Shown in pieces: positions 52,337 through 60,770 of a DNA stretch of 64,000 bases. Every line of letters starts with the position of its first letter. Within the stretch, counting starts at the first letter, position 1. A program made the translations under genes and the position numbers. Source of the DNA: Mesorhizobium sp. YC-39 (lineage in GTDB: Bacteria; Pseudomonadota; Alphaproteobacteria; Rhizobiales; Rhizobiaceae); NCBI RefSeq assembly GCF_025753795.1, contig NZ_JAOWPS010000004.1, forward strand, positions 558,001 through 622,000, given 5' to 3'. Under the pieces are notes generated by a model. It had not been told where the DNA came from, did no database searches, and was given only the letters and a program-made list of their open reading frames with translations.

Positions 52337-53788
52337 ATGACCAAAGTCATCCGGAACGGCACCATCGTCACCGCCGACCGCACATGGAAGGCCGACGTGC
52401 TGATGCAGCACGGCAAGATCGTCGCCATTGGTTCCAACCTGCATGGCGATCATGAGTTCGACGCCACTGGCTGTTATGTGATGCCGGGCGGGATCGATCC
52501 GCACACCCATCTCGAAATGCCGTTCATGGGCACCTATTCGGCCGACGATTTCGAGAGCGGCACGCGCGCGGCCTTGTCGGGCGGCACGACGATGGTGGTC
52601 GATTTCTGCCTGCCTTCGCCGCAGCAGTCGCTGCTCGAGGCGTTGCAGATGTGGGACAACAAGACGTCGAAGGCTGCCTGCGACTATTCCTTCCATATGG
52701 CGATCACCTGGTGGGGCAAGCAGGTGTTCGACGAGATGGCGACCGTCGTCGACAAGGGCATCACCTCGTTCAAGCATTTCATGGCCTACAAGGGCGCGCT
52801 GATGGTCGACGACGACGAAATGTATGCATCGTTCCAGCGCTGCGCCGATCTTGGCGCGCTGCCGCTGGTCCATGCCGAGAACGGTGACGTCGTCGCGGCC
52901 CTCTCGCAGAAGCTGCTGGCCGCCGGCAACAATGGCCCGGAGGGGCATGCTTATTCGCGACCGCCGGATGTGGAAGGCGAGGCGACCAACCGCGCCATCA
53001 TGATCGCCGACATGGCCGGTGTGCCGCTCTATGTCGTGCATGTCTCCTGCGAGCAGAGCCACGAAGCCATTCGTCGCGCACGCCAGAAAGGCATGCGCGT
53101 GTTCGGCGAGCCGCTGATCCAGCATCTGACGCTCGACGAGAGCGAGTATTTCAACAAGGACTGGGACCATGCGGCGCGCCGCGTGATGAGCCCGCCCTTC
53201 CGCAACAAGCTGCATCAGGACTCGCTGTGGGCCGGCCTGCAGGCCGGATCGCTGCAAGTGGTGGCGACCGACCATTGCGCCTTCACCACCAGCCAAAAGC
53301 GCAACGGCGTCGGCGATTTCACCAAGATCCCGAACGGCACGGGCGGGCTCGAGGACCGCTTGCCGATGCTGTGGACCACCGGCGTCAACACCGGCCGGCT
53401 GACGATGAACGAGTTCGTCGCGGTAACCTCGACCAACATCGCCAAGATCCTCAACATGTATCCGAAGAAGGGCGCCATTGTCGAAGGCGCGGATGCCGAC
53501 ATCCTCGTCTGGGACCCAAAGCGCAAGAAGAAGATCACGGCCAAGAAGCAGCAATCGGTGATCGACTACAACGTCTTCGAGGGTTTTGAGGTGACCGGCC
53601 TGCCGCGCTTCGTCTTCTCGCGCGGCGAATTGTCGATCGAGGAGGCCGAGGTCAAGGCCAAGCCTGGCCATGGCGAGTTCGTCGGCCGCGAGCCGAACGC
53701 GGCGATCAACCGGGCACTGTCGACGTGGAAGGAGATTTCCGCGCCGCGCAAGGTGGAACGCACAGGTATTCCGGCGACCGGGGTTTGA
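52337..53788 (+). CDS. hydA: Dihydropyrimidinase (D-hydantoinase)
   Basis: A 483-residue cyclic amidohydrolase. Metal-binding motifs DPHTHLEMPF, the carboxylated Lys in FKHFMAYKGAL, HAENGD, the His ligand in VHVSCEQSH and Asp in VATDHCAF are all present. It opens dihydrouracil to N-carbamoyl-beta-alanine. GGGAACAAG precedes the ATG. It follows the ureidopropionase gene after 63 bp in the same operon; the downstream cupin gene is on the other strand, so the operon ends here. Confidence 0.94.
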   Translation: MTKVIRNGTIVTADRTWKADVLMQHGKIVAIGSNLHGDHEFDATGCYVMPGGIDPHTHLEMPFMGTYSADDFESGTRAALSGGTTMVVDFCLPSPQQSLLEALQMWDNKTSKAACDYSFHMAITWWGKQVFDEMATVVDKGITSFKHFMAYKGALMVDDDEMYASFQRCADLGALPLVHAENGDVVAALSQKLLAAGNNGPEGHAYSRPPDVEGEATNRAIMIADMAGVPLYVVHVSCEQSHEAIRRARQKGMRVFGEPLIQHLTLDESEYFNKDWDHAARRVMSPPFRNKLHQDSLWAGLQAGSLQVVATDHCAFTTSQKRNGVGDFTKIPNGTGGLEDRLPMLWTTGVNTGRLTMNEFVAVTSTNIAKILNMYPKKGAIVEGADADILVWDPKRKKKITAKKQQSVIDYNVFEGFEVTGLPRFVFSRGELSIEEAEVKAKPGHGEFVGREPNAAINRALSTWKEISAPRKVERTGIPATGV

Positions 53789-53805
53789 GCTGCTTGGTTT
53801 TCGCC

Positions 53806-54210
53806 TCAGGCGACCAGCGCATCCAGTTCCGGCAGCAGGACGACGCTTTCCTGCTCGTTAGGATCGGTGCGGGCAATGACCGCGGAAGAGGGTGCCCCGC
53901 TCAGATTGGCGGGCAGATGCGGCACGCCGGCGGGGATGTAGAACAGGTCGCCAGCCTTGACGACGATATGATGCTCGAGCCGGTCGCCGTACCAGGTATG
54001 GACTTCGCCGGAGAGCACATAGATCGCCGTTTCGTGGTTTTCGTGCATGTGCGCCTTGGCGCGCGCGCCAGGCGGCATGGTGAGCACATGCATGCATATG
54101 CCGGAGGAGCCGACCGACTCCGTGGCAATGCCGGCGAAATAAGTCAGCCCCTGCTTGCCTTCATAAGTGCTTTCAGGGCGGATAAGGTGACAAGTGGGTT
54201 TGGGCGACAT
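53806..54210 (-). CDS. Small cupin-domain protein
   Basis: A 134-residue single-domain cupin. The metal-type motif HMHENHETAIYVLSGEV (two His, Glu) and a second histidine in PAGVPHLP are visible, so a metal site is likely. Function not known: it could be an isomerase or sensor linked to pyrimidine breakdown, or unrelated. GGAG lies eight bases before the ATG at 54210; a GTG at 54219 is possible. Convergent with dihydropyrimidinase (17-bp gap), divergent from the importer. Confidence 0.82.
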   Translation of the reverse strand: MSPKPTCHLIRPESTYEGKQGLTYFAGIATESVGSSGICMHVLTMPPGARAKAHMHENHETAIYVLSGEVHTWYGDRLEHHIVVKAGDLFYIPAGVPHLPANLSGAPSSAVIARTDPNEQESVVLLPELDALVA

Positions 54211-54341
54211 CGGGAACACTCCGGGCGTCTGACGAATGGGACAAGGGTCAACAGGACGGGGCGAGTGGAAAGCAACACAATCGCAAAATCAACAGGATTT
54301 CCGTCGCCACGGCAGGGCAACGGCAAGGCAGGCTGCAGCCG

Positions 54342-55133
54342 ATGACGGGACAGTCGCCAGCCGTCGTTTCGGCAAGCAAGCTCGGCCTTACCTTCCAGAC
54401 CAACGACGGCCCCGTGCAGGCGCTGACCGATGTCGACCTGACCATCGGCAAAGGCGAGTTCGTCTCCTTCATCGGCCCGTCCGGCTGCGGCAAGACGACC
54501 TTGCTCAGGGTCATCGCCGATCTGGAGAAGCCGACATCGGGCAGTATCTCCGTCAACGGCATGACACCGGAGCAGGCGCGCGAAAAGCGTGCTTACGGCT
54601 ATGTGTTCCAGGCGGCCGCGCTGTTTCCCTGGCGCTCGATCGAGCGCAATGTGGCGCTGCCTCTGGAGATCATCGGTCTCTCCAAGGCGGAGCAGGTCGA
54701 ACGCATCAAGCGCACGCTCGACCTCGTCAACCTCTCGGGCTTCGAGAAGAAATATCCCTGGCAGCTTTCGGGCGGCATGCAGCAGCGCGCCTCGATCGCG
54801 CGGGCGCTCGCCTTCGACGCCGATCTGCTGTTGATGGACGAGCCGTTCGGCGCGCTGGACGAGATCGTGCGCGACCATCTCAACAAGCAGCTTCTGGAAC
54901 TGTGGGAGCGCACCAACAAGACCATCTGCTTCGTCACGCACTCGATTCCCGAGGCGGTTTATCTGTCGACCCGGATCGTCGTCATGTCGCCGCGACCGGG
55001 CCGCGTCAGCGACGTCATCGAATCGACGCTGCCGAAAGAGCGACCGCTCCATATCCGCGAAACGCCGGAGTTCCTGGCAATCGCGGCGCGCGTGCGCGAC
55101 GGCCTCCACGCCGGGCACAGCTATGAGGATTGA
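54342..55133 (+). CDS. ABC transporter ATP-binding protein (NitT/TauT-type)
   Basis: A 263-residue ATPase: Walker A GPSGCGKTT near residues 45-53, Q-loop, signature LSGGMQQR, Walker B LLLMDEPFGALDEIVR. The family (SsuB/TauB/ThiZ-like) drives import of sulfonates, nitrate and pyrimidine derivatives. Placed directly after the pyrimidine degradation genes, and followed by two permeases and a NMT1-type binding protein, it probably imports a pyrimidine or a related precursor. A weak RutR half-site (GGGTCAA) lies near 54245. Confidence 0.9.
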   Translation: MTGQSPAVVSASKLGLTFQTNDGPVQALTDVDLTIGKGEFVSFIGPSGCGKTTLLRVIADLEKPTSGSISVNGMTPEQAREKRAYGYVFQAAALFPWRSIERNVALPLEIIGLSKAEQVERIKRTLDLVNLSGFEKKYPWQLSGGMQQRASIARALAFDADLLLMDEPFGALDEIVRDHLNKQLLELWERTNKTICFVTHSIPEAVYLSTRIVVMSPRPGRVSDVIESTLPKERPLHIRETPEFLAIAARVRDGLHAGHSYED

Positions 55134-55164
55134 GCGCCCTCACCAGCGAGCGGCTGACTATGCC

Positions 55165-55370
55165 TTCGTCATCCTAGGGCGAAGCAGGCGCGAAGCGACC
55201 TGCGCAGACCCTAGGATCCATGCCGTGACACTAATCGAATGGCGCAAACGGTTTGGAATGTCTGCGAGGCAAGCCATATTCCGCACCGTTGCGGAGCCGC
55301 GAGGTAACGGCATGGATCCTAGGGTCTGCGCCGCGTCGCTTCGCTCCTTGCTTCGCCCTAGGATGACGAA
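55165..55370. repeat. Large palindromic repeat element inside the importer operon
   Basis: The left arm (55165-55226) and right arm (55307-55370) are near-perfect reverse complements of about 62 bp, and the 80-bp centre is itself partly self-complementary (ACGGT...ACCGT). No gene is present in 55134-55418. It separates the ATPase and the permease genes and is a mobile-looking, transposase-less element. Confidence 0.8.
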
Positions 55371-55418
55371 GAACGGGTATCGCCGCTCTCTCCCGCTGGG
55401 GAAAGAAGGGGAGTACTC

Positions 55419-56300
55419 GTGATAGACTCCTTCCGCGACAAGATCATCCCCGTGACCTCGATCCTCGTGGGCATCGTGGTGGTCTGGTATGTCTTCGCCG
55501 TCATCCTTAACACGCCGTTCCAGCGCGATCTCGACCGGCGCGCCAATGAGACGCCCGGCGTCGTCGAATTCATTGGCAAGACGCTGGCGCAGCCCAAGCC
55601 AACGCTGCCGGCGCCGCATCAGGTGGCGGTGAATTTTTTCGAAAACACCTTCCTGCGCAGCGTCACCTCGAGCCGCAGTCTCGTCTACAATGCCTGGGTG
55701 ACGCTGTCGTCGACGCTGCTAGGCTTCGCCTTCGGCACGACGCTCGGCATCGTCATTGCCGTCGGCATCGTGCATGTGGCGACGCTCGACCGCAGCCTGA
55801 TGCCGTGGATCATCGCCTCGCAGACCATTCCGATCCTGGCGGTGGCGCCGATGATCATCGTCGTGCTGGCGGCGATCGGCATCACCGGGCTGATCCCCAA
55901 GGCGCTGATTTCGACCTATCTGTCATTCTTCCCGGTGGCGGTCGGCATGGTGAAAGGGCTGCGCTCACCGGAAATCACGCATCTCGACTTGATGCACACC
56001 TATAATGCCAGCCGCGCACAGACCTTCTGGAAATTGCGCGTGCCGGCTTCGGTGCCGTTCCTGTTCACCTCGATGAAGGTGGCGGTGGCGGCGAGCCTGG
56101 TCGGCGCCATCGTCGGTGAACTGCCGACGGGTGCCGTCGCCGGCATCGGCGCCAAGCTGCTTGCCGGCGCCTATTACAGCCAGACCATCGACATCTGGTC
56201 GGCGCTGGTCGCCGGCTCCGTGGTGGCCGCGCTGCTCGTCATGGTGGTCGGCATTGCCGGGCGCCTCGTCGACCGCGCCATGGGCGGGAGGCCGGCATGA
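55419..56300 (+). CDS. ABC transporter permease (NitT/TauT-type)
   Basis: A 293-residue permease with about seven hydrophobic helices. The coupling loop NASRAQTFWKLRVPASVPFLFTSMK, near residues 195-220, is that of SsuC/ThiX-type permeases. Starts with GTG at 55419, supported by GAAGGGGAG eight bases upstream. Its stop overlaps the following permease start (ATGA). It pairs with that permease to form a heterodimer. Confidence 0.88.
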   Translation: MIDSFRDKIIPVTSILVGIVVVWYVFAVILNTPFQRDLDRRANETPGVVEFIGKTLAQPKPTLPAPHQVAVNFFENTFLRSVTSSRSLVYNAWVTLSSTLLGFAFGTTLGIVIAVGIVHVATLDRSLMPWIIASQTIPILAVAPMIIVVLAAIGITGLIPKALISTYLSFFPVAVGMVKGLRSPEITHLDLMHTYNASRAQTFWKLRVPASVPFLFTSMKVAVAASLVGAIVGELPTGAVAGIGAKLLAGAYYSQTIDIWSALVAGSVVAALLVMVVGIAGRLVDRAMGGRPA

Positions 56301-57451
56301 ACTGGCTGAAACCCTCCTGGCAGGCGGTGTTGGCGATCCTGCTTTGCCTGATCGCCATCGCGCTCGGCGCGATGACGAAGCCGGAAGCGACGGCGCTGGC
56401 GGACCCGACGGGAAGCTTCACCTATCCCTATCTCGGAACCAAGGCCCTGACGTTCGGCCTGGCCATGCTGGCGGCACTGGTCTCGATGGTGAGGATACCG
56501 CCAATCACCGAGGCCGTGGTGTTGTTTGTCGGCGCCCATCTGGTCGCCTGGCTGTTGATCACGGGCATAAACGGCTTCGAAGGCACGGCACTGGCGCCGT
56601 ATTTCCTGTTGTTGGCGGCTGGCTGGCTGCTTGGCTGGCGCTGTGTGGCCGTGCTGTCCTCATTGCGTCCTCTCGCCAAATGGGCGCGGACGGGTTTGCG
56701 CCTGATCATCCCCGCTATCTTCGGCGCCTGGATCCTGATCATCTGGGAAGCGGTCACCAGAGGCGCGGGCATTCCCTTCATCCTGCTGCCGCCGCCAAGC
56801 GCCATCGGCGCCCGTATCGCCAATTCGCTGCCAGTGCTCGGCGCCGATGTCAGGCAGACCATCTTCAAGGCGGTGATCTTTGGCTATGTCGTGGGCAATG
56901 CCGCTGGCTTCGTCGCCGCCATCCTGGCAGACCGCGTTCCCTTTCTGCGCCGTGGCCTGCTGCCGATCGGCAACATGGTCTCGGCGCTGCCCATCATCGG
57001 TGTGGCGCCCATCATGGTCATGTGGTTCGGCTTCGACTGGCAGTCCAAGGCAGCCGTCGTCATCATCATGACCTTCTTCCCGATGCTGGTGAATACCGTC
57101 GCCGGGCTTGCTGCTTCCGGGCATATGGAGCGCGACCTGATGCGCACCTATGCGTCGGGCTACTGGCAGACGCTGTTCAAGCTCCGGTTGCCGGCCGCGG
57201 CGCCCTTCATCTTCAACGCGCTGAAGATCAATTCGACACTGGCGCTGATCGGCGCCATCGTCGCCGAGTTCTTCGGCACGCCTGTCGTCGGCATGGGATT
57301 CCGGATTTCGACGGAGGTCGGGCGGATGAACATCGACATGGTCTGGGCCGAAATCGCAGTTGCAGCACTTGCGGGTTCGGTCTTTTATGGCGTGGTCGCT
57401 CTTTTCGAGAGAGCCGTCACGTTTTGGCACCCCTCTGTCCGTGGTGGATAG
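56297..57451 (+). CDS. ABC transporter permease with four-helix N-terminal extension
   Basis: A 384-residue permease. The C-terminal 250 residues are a standard NitT/TauT permease (coupling loop RTYASGYWQTLFKLRLPAAAPFIFNALK). The first 130 residues hold about four additional membrane helices absent from SsuC (260 residues). Overlap by four bases with the preceding gene shows coupling. The function of the extension is unknown; it could be a stability or docking domain. Followed after 40 bp by the binding-protein gene. Confidence 0.88.
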   Translation: MNWLKPSWQAVLAILLCLIAIALGAMTKPEATALADPTGSFTYPYLGTKALTFGLAMLAALVSMVRIPPITEAVVLFVGAHLVAWLLITGINGFEGTALAPYFLLLAAGWLLGWRCVAVLSSLRPLAKWARTGLRLIIPAIFGAWILIIWEAVTRGAGIPFILLPPPSAIGARIANSLPVLGADVRQTIFKAVIFGYVVGNAAGFVAAILADRVPFLRRGLLPIGNMVSALPIIGVAPIMVMWFGFDWQSKAAVVIIMTFFPMLVNTVAGLAASGHMERDLMRTYASGYWQTLFKLRLPAAAPFIFNALKINSTLALIGAIVAEFFGTPVVGMGFRISTEVGRMNIDMVWAEIAVAALAGSVFYGVVALFERAVTFWHPSVRGG

Positions 57452-57491
57452 GGCGGTGGGTTTAAGGGCACTAACTTCAGAGGGTAAAAAC

Positions 57492-58463
57492 ATGAAAAGA
57501 CTTGTTATTCCTGTACTGGCCGGCGCGATGTCGCTGGCCGCTTTCCAGGCGATGGCGGCCGACAAGGTGACGCTGCAGCTGAAATGGGTCACGCAGGCCC
57601 AGTTCGCCGGCTACTATGTCGCCAAGGCCAAGGGCTTCTACGAAGCCGAGGGCCTCGACGTCGACATCAAGCCGGGCGGTCCCGACATTGCGCCGGAGCA
57701 GGTGATCGCCGGCGGCGGCGCCGACGTCATCGTCGACTGGATGGGCGGCGCGCTGGCTGCCCGCGAAAAGGGCGTGCCGCTGGTCAACATCGCCCAGCCG
57801 TTCAAGAAGGCCGGCATGGAATTGGTCTGCCCGAAGGACGGCCCGATCAAGACCGAAGCCGATTTCAAGGGCCATACGCTCGGCGTCTGGTTCTTCGGCA
57901 ATGAGTATCCGTTCTACGCCTGGATGAACAAGCTTGGTCTGAAGACCGAGGGCGGCCCGGACGGTGTCACCGTGCTGAAGCAGAGCTTCGACGTGCAGCC
58001 GCTGATCCAGAAGCAGGCGGATTGCATCTCGGTGATGACCTACAATGAATACTGGCAGCTCATCGACGCCGGCTACAAGCCGGAAGAGCTGACGGTGTTC
58101 AACTATTCGGCGATGGGCAACGACCTGCTTGAGGACGGGCTTTATGCTTCCGAAGACAAGCTCAAGGATCCGGCCTTCGAGGACAAGATGGTGCGCTTCG
58201 TGCGCGCCTCGATGAAGGGCTGGAAATACGCCGTCGACAATTCCGATGAGGCGGCCGGCATCGTCATGGACAATGGCGGCCAGGACGAGAACCACCAGAA
58301 GCGGATGATGGGCGAAGTCGCCAAGCTGATCGACAATGCCGACGGCAAGCTCGATCCGGAGACCTACGAGCGCACCGCCAAGGCGCTGCTCGACCAGAAG
58401 ATCATCGCCAAGCAGCCGACTGGCGCCTACACGACCGCCATCACCGACAAGGCCATTAAATAG
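57492..58463 (+). CDS. NMT1/THI5-type substrate-binding protein
   Basis: A 323-residue periplasmic protein with signal peptide (MKRLVIPVLAGAMSLAAFQA, cleavage before DKVTLQ). VTLQLKWVTQAQFAGYYVAKAKGFYEAEGLDV is the NMT1/THI5 opening, a family that binds hydroxymethylpyrimidine precursors, and other pyrimidines in degradation clusters. The ATG at 57492 fits the signal peptide; longer frames do not. A strong terminator follows at 58514. Confidence 0.91.
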   Translation: MKRLVIPVLAGAMSLAAFQAMAADKVTLQLKWVTQAQFAGYYVAKAKGFYEAEGLDVDIKPGGPDIAPEQVIAGGGADVIVDWMGGALAAREKGVPLVNIAQPFKKAGMELVCPKDGPIKTEADFKGHTLGVWFFGNEYPFYAWMNKLGLKTEGGPDGVTVLKQSFDVQPLIQKQADCISVMTYNEYWQLIDAGYKPEELTVFNYSAMGNDLLEDGLYASEDKLKDPAFEDKMVRFVRASMKGWKYAVDNSDEAAGIVMDNGGQDENHQKRMMGEVAKLIDNADGKLDPETYERTAKALLDQKIIAKQPTGAYTTAITDKAIK

Positions 58464-58513
58464 GGGCGATCAAATAGGGCGATCAGGCAGGCCTGCTTGG
58501 CCGCAGATCGAGG

Positions 58514-58538
58514 AAAGGGGCGGGCAACCGCCCCTTTT
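58514..58538 (+). terminator. Terminator of the importer operon
   Basis: AAAGGGGCGG (58514-58523) pairs with CCGCCCCTTT (58528-58537), loop GCAA, followed by TTCG. A strong stem with a short T tail. Confidence 0.82.
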
Positions 58539-58593
58539 CGCATGTAAAATAGGCGTTACCACGGAAACATCCGTTTCGCACAGGCGTTTTGGC

Positions 58594-58621
58594 GGTAGTA
58601 TCCGGTTCGGCGGATGCTACC
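58594..58621. promoter_or_regulatory. Inverted repeat before the CHRD gene
   Basis: GGTAGTATCCG (58594-58604) and CGGATGCTACC (58611-58621) are reverse complements with one mismatch, loop GTTCGG. It ends 17 bp before the ATG. Could be an operator or an mRNA hairpin near the ribosome-binding site. Confidence 0.55.
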
Positions 58622-58638
58622 GGACAACGGAGATTTCC

Positions 58639-59082
58639 ATGCGCATTCAATCCCTTTCGCCGATGCTTTCGGCGCTGGCCATGTCTGCTTCCATCCTGTG
58701 TGCTTCACCGGCCCTGGCCGACATGGTGAAGATGAAGGCGACGCTCGATGGCGCGCAGCAGAACCCGCCTGTTACCACGAAGGGCGAGGGCACGGCCGCG
58801 CTCGTCTTCGACACCGCCACCAAACGGCTCAGCTGGGCGGTAAAATATGCCGGCCTCAGCGGGCCGGCGACGGCGGAGCATATTCACGGTCCGGCCGCAA
58901 AGGGTGAAAATGCCGGGGTCGTCATCCCGTTCAAGGGGACCCCGAAAAGCCCGTTCAAGGGTTCGGCGACCCTGACCGACGCGCAGGCTGCCGACCTGAT
59001 GGCCGGCAAATATTACATCAACATCCACACCGCCGCTAACAAGGACGGCGAGATCCGCGGGCAGATCGAGAAGGCCGAATAG
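58639..59082 (+). CDS. Exported CHRD-domain protein
   Basis: A 147-residue protein with signal peptide (residues 1-27, cleavage near ALA-DM) and one CHRD domain, about residues 30-145. CHRD motifs AEHIHGPA and YYINIHTAANKDGEIRGQI are clear. CHRD domains occur in chordin and many bacterial secreted proteins; a bound ligand is not known. It stands alone between two terminators, with a good leader hairpin upstream. Confidence 0.88.
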   Translation: MRIQSLSPMLSALAMSASILCASPALADMVKMKATLDGAQQNPPVTTKGEGTAALVFDTATKRLSWAVKYAGLSGPATAEHIHGPAAKGENAGVVIPFKGTPKSPFKGSATLTDAQAADLMAGKYYINIHTAANKDGEIRGQIEKAE

Positions 59083-59097
59083 GCAGACGACGACAGC

Positions 59098-59119
59098 AAA
59101 CAGGGCAACCGCCCTGTTT
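59098..59119. terminator. Bidirectional terminator between the CHRD and TPP-enzyme genes
   Basis: AAACAGGGC (59098-59106) pairs with GCCCTGTTT (59111-59119), loop AACC. T and A tails on both sides let it serve the two convergent genes. Confidence 0.75.
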
Positions 59120-59120
59120 A

Positions 59121-60770
59121 TCAGGCCTTGTCGCGAATCTGGGTCATCGTGCGGGTCGGCGTGATGGCCTCTGGATCGAGCCTGATCTCGACGATCGAGG
59201 GTTTGCCGCTGCTGCGCGCGCGCTCGAAGGCGGACGCGAAATCGGCGGTCTTCTCCACCGTCTCGCCATGGCCGCCATAGGCGCGGGCGAGAGCTGCGAA
59301 ATCAGGATTTTTCAAGTCCGTGGCGACGACGCGGCCGGGATATTCTCGCTCCTGATGCATGCGGATGGTGCCGTAAATGCCGTTGTTGACGACGATGACG
59401 ACGATCGGGAGATTGTATTGCACGGCGGTGGCGAATTCCTGCCCGTTCATCAGGAAGCAACCGTCGCCGGCAAAGGCGATGACGTCGCGATCCGGGAACA
59501 ATTCCTTGGCGGCGACCGCCGCCGGCGTGCCATAGCCCATCGAGCCGGAGGTGGGGGCCGCCTGGGTGCCAAAGCGGCGGGATCGGTGGAAGCGATGCAC
59601 CCAGGTCGCGTAATTGCCGGCGCCATTGGTAAGGATCGCATCGTCGGGCAGCACCGTTTCGAGATAGTTCATGATCGGCCCCATCTGTACCGGACCCGGG
59701 CCGGTTTCCGGCGGTGTCGACCAGTCGAGATAGGCGGCATGATGCTTCGCCGTCTCCGGTGCCCAGGCGGGCGTGCCGGTTGGCTTTCGTTTCGCGAAGG
59801 CTTCAACAAAGGCCGAAGGCGAAGCATTGATCGCCAGGGTCGGCCGGTAGACGCGGCCCAATTCGCCGGCGTCGGCATGGACATGCACCAGCGCCTGGTC
59901 GGGAAAGGGGCTCTTCAGCAACGTGTAGTCGGATGACGGCATCTCGCCCATGCGGCCGCCGATCAGCAGCACGACATCGGCCTGCTTGATCGCCGCCGCC
60001 AGCTTCGGGTTGATGCCGATGCCGACGTCGCCGGCATAACTCGGATGAAGATGGTCGAACAGCATCTGACGGCGGAAGGAACATCCCACGGGCAGCGACC
60101 ACGTCTCGGCGATCGTCCGCATCCGCGCCACTGCCTGCTCGTCCCAGCGCGTGCCGCCGAGAATAACGAAGGGGTGCTTTGCGCCGGTAAGCAGCATTTC
60201 CAGCGAGTCTAGCTCAGCCTCGCCGGGACGCGTCTCCACCGGCGTGTGCGGAAGCGCTTCCGGTGCCTCGGCCAGGCTGGTCAGCATGTCTTCGGGCAGC
60301 GAGACCACCACCGGGCCGGGACGGCCGGATGTCGCCACCGCGAAGGCGCGGGTGACGAATTCGGGAATGCGCGAGGCGTCATCGATTTCGACGACCCATT
60401 TGGCGATGTCGCCGAAAAACCTGACGTAATCCACTTCCTGGAAGGCCTCGCGCTGCTTGGCGTGGCTGGCGACCTGGCCGATGAACAGGATGACGGGAAC
60501 CGAATCCTGCATGGCGATGTGGATGCCGGCCGAAGCGTTTGTGGCGCCGGGGCCGCGGGTGACGAAGCAGATGCCGGGCCTGCCGGTCAGGCGGCCATGG
60601 CAGTCGGCCATCATCGCCGCACCGCCTTCCTGGCGGCAGACGATGGTGCGGATCGGCGAATCGTGCAGCGCGTCGAGCACCGCGAGATAGGATTCTCCCG
60701 GCACGCAATAGATGCGGTCGGTGCCGTTGGCTTCGAGCGCATCGACAATCAATTGTCCGCCGGTCTTCAT
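59121..60770 (-). CDS. Thiamine-diphosphate-dependent enzyme (acetolactate-synthase-like)
   Basis: A 549-residue TPP enzyme with the three usual domains. RQE48-GG holds the catalytic Glu that activates thiamine; GDGCFLMNGQEF and the Asn pair VNNGIYG form the diphosphate/Mg site. The sequence resembles IlvB, but key valine-feedback partner IlvN is absent nearby, and its substrate is unknown. It overlaps the CoA-transferase gene by four bases, with AGGAAA before its ATG. A 2-keto-acid decarboxylation or carboligation linked to a CoA ester is plausible. Confidence 0.85.
   Translation of the reverse strand: MKTGGQLIVDALEANGTDRIYCVPGESYLAVLDALHDSPIRTIVCRQEGGAAMMADCHGRLTGRPGICFVTRGPGATNASAGIHIAMQDSVPVILFIGQVASHAKQREAFQEVDYVRFFGDIAKWVVEIDDASRIPEFVTRAFAVATSGRPGPVVVSLPEDMLTSLAEAPEALPHTPVETRPGEAELDSLEMLLTGAKHPFVILGGTRWDEQAVARMRTIAETWSLPVGCSFRRQMLFDHLHPSYAGDVGIGINPKLAAAIKQADVVLLIGGRMGEMPSSDYTLLKSPFPDQALVHVHADAGELGRVYRPTLAINASPSAFVEAFAKRKPTGTPAWAPETAKHHAAYLDWSTPPETGPGPVQMGPIMNYLETVLPDDAILTNGAGNYATWVHRFHRSRRFGTQAAPTSGSMGYGTPAAVAAKELFPDRDVIAFAGDGCFLMNGQEFATAVQYNLPIVVIVVNNGIYGTIRMHQEREYPGRVVATDLKNPDFAALARAYGGHGETVEKTADFASAFERARSSGKPSIVEIRLDPEAITPTRTMTQIRDKA

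Noticed and set aside
54245..54252. RutR box before the importer
   Set aside because: Only one half-site (GGGTCAA) is good; the other half matches at two of seven positions.
55165..55370. Insertion sequence
   Set aside because: No transposase frame is present; only a palindromic element without coding capacity remains.
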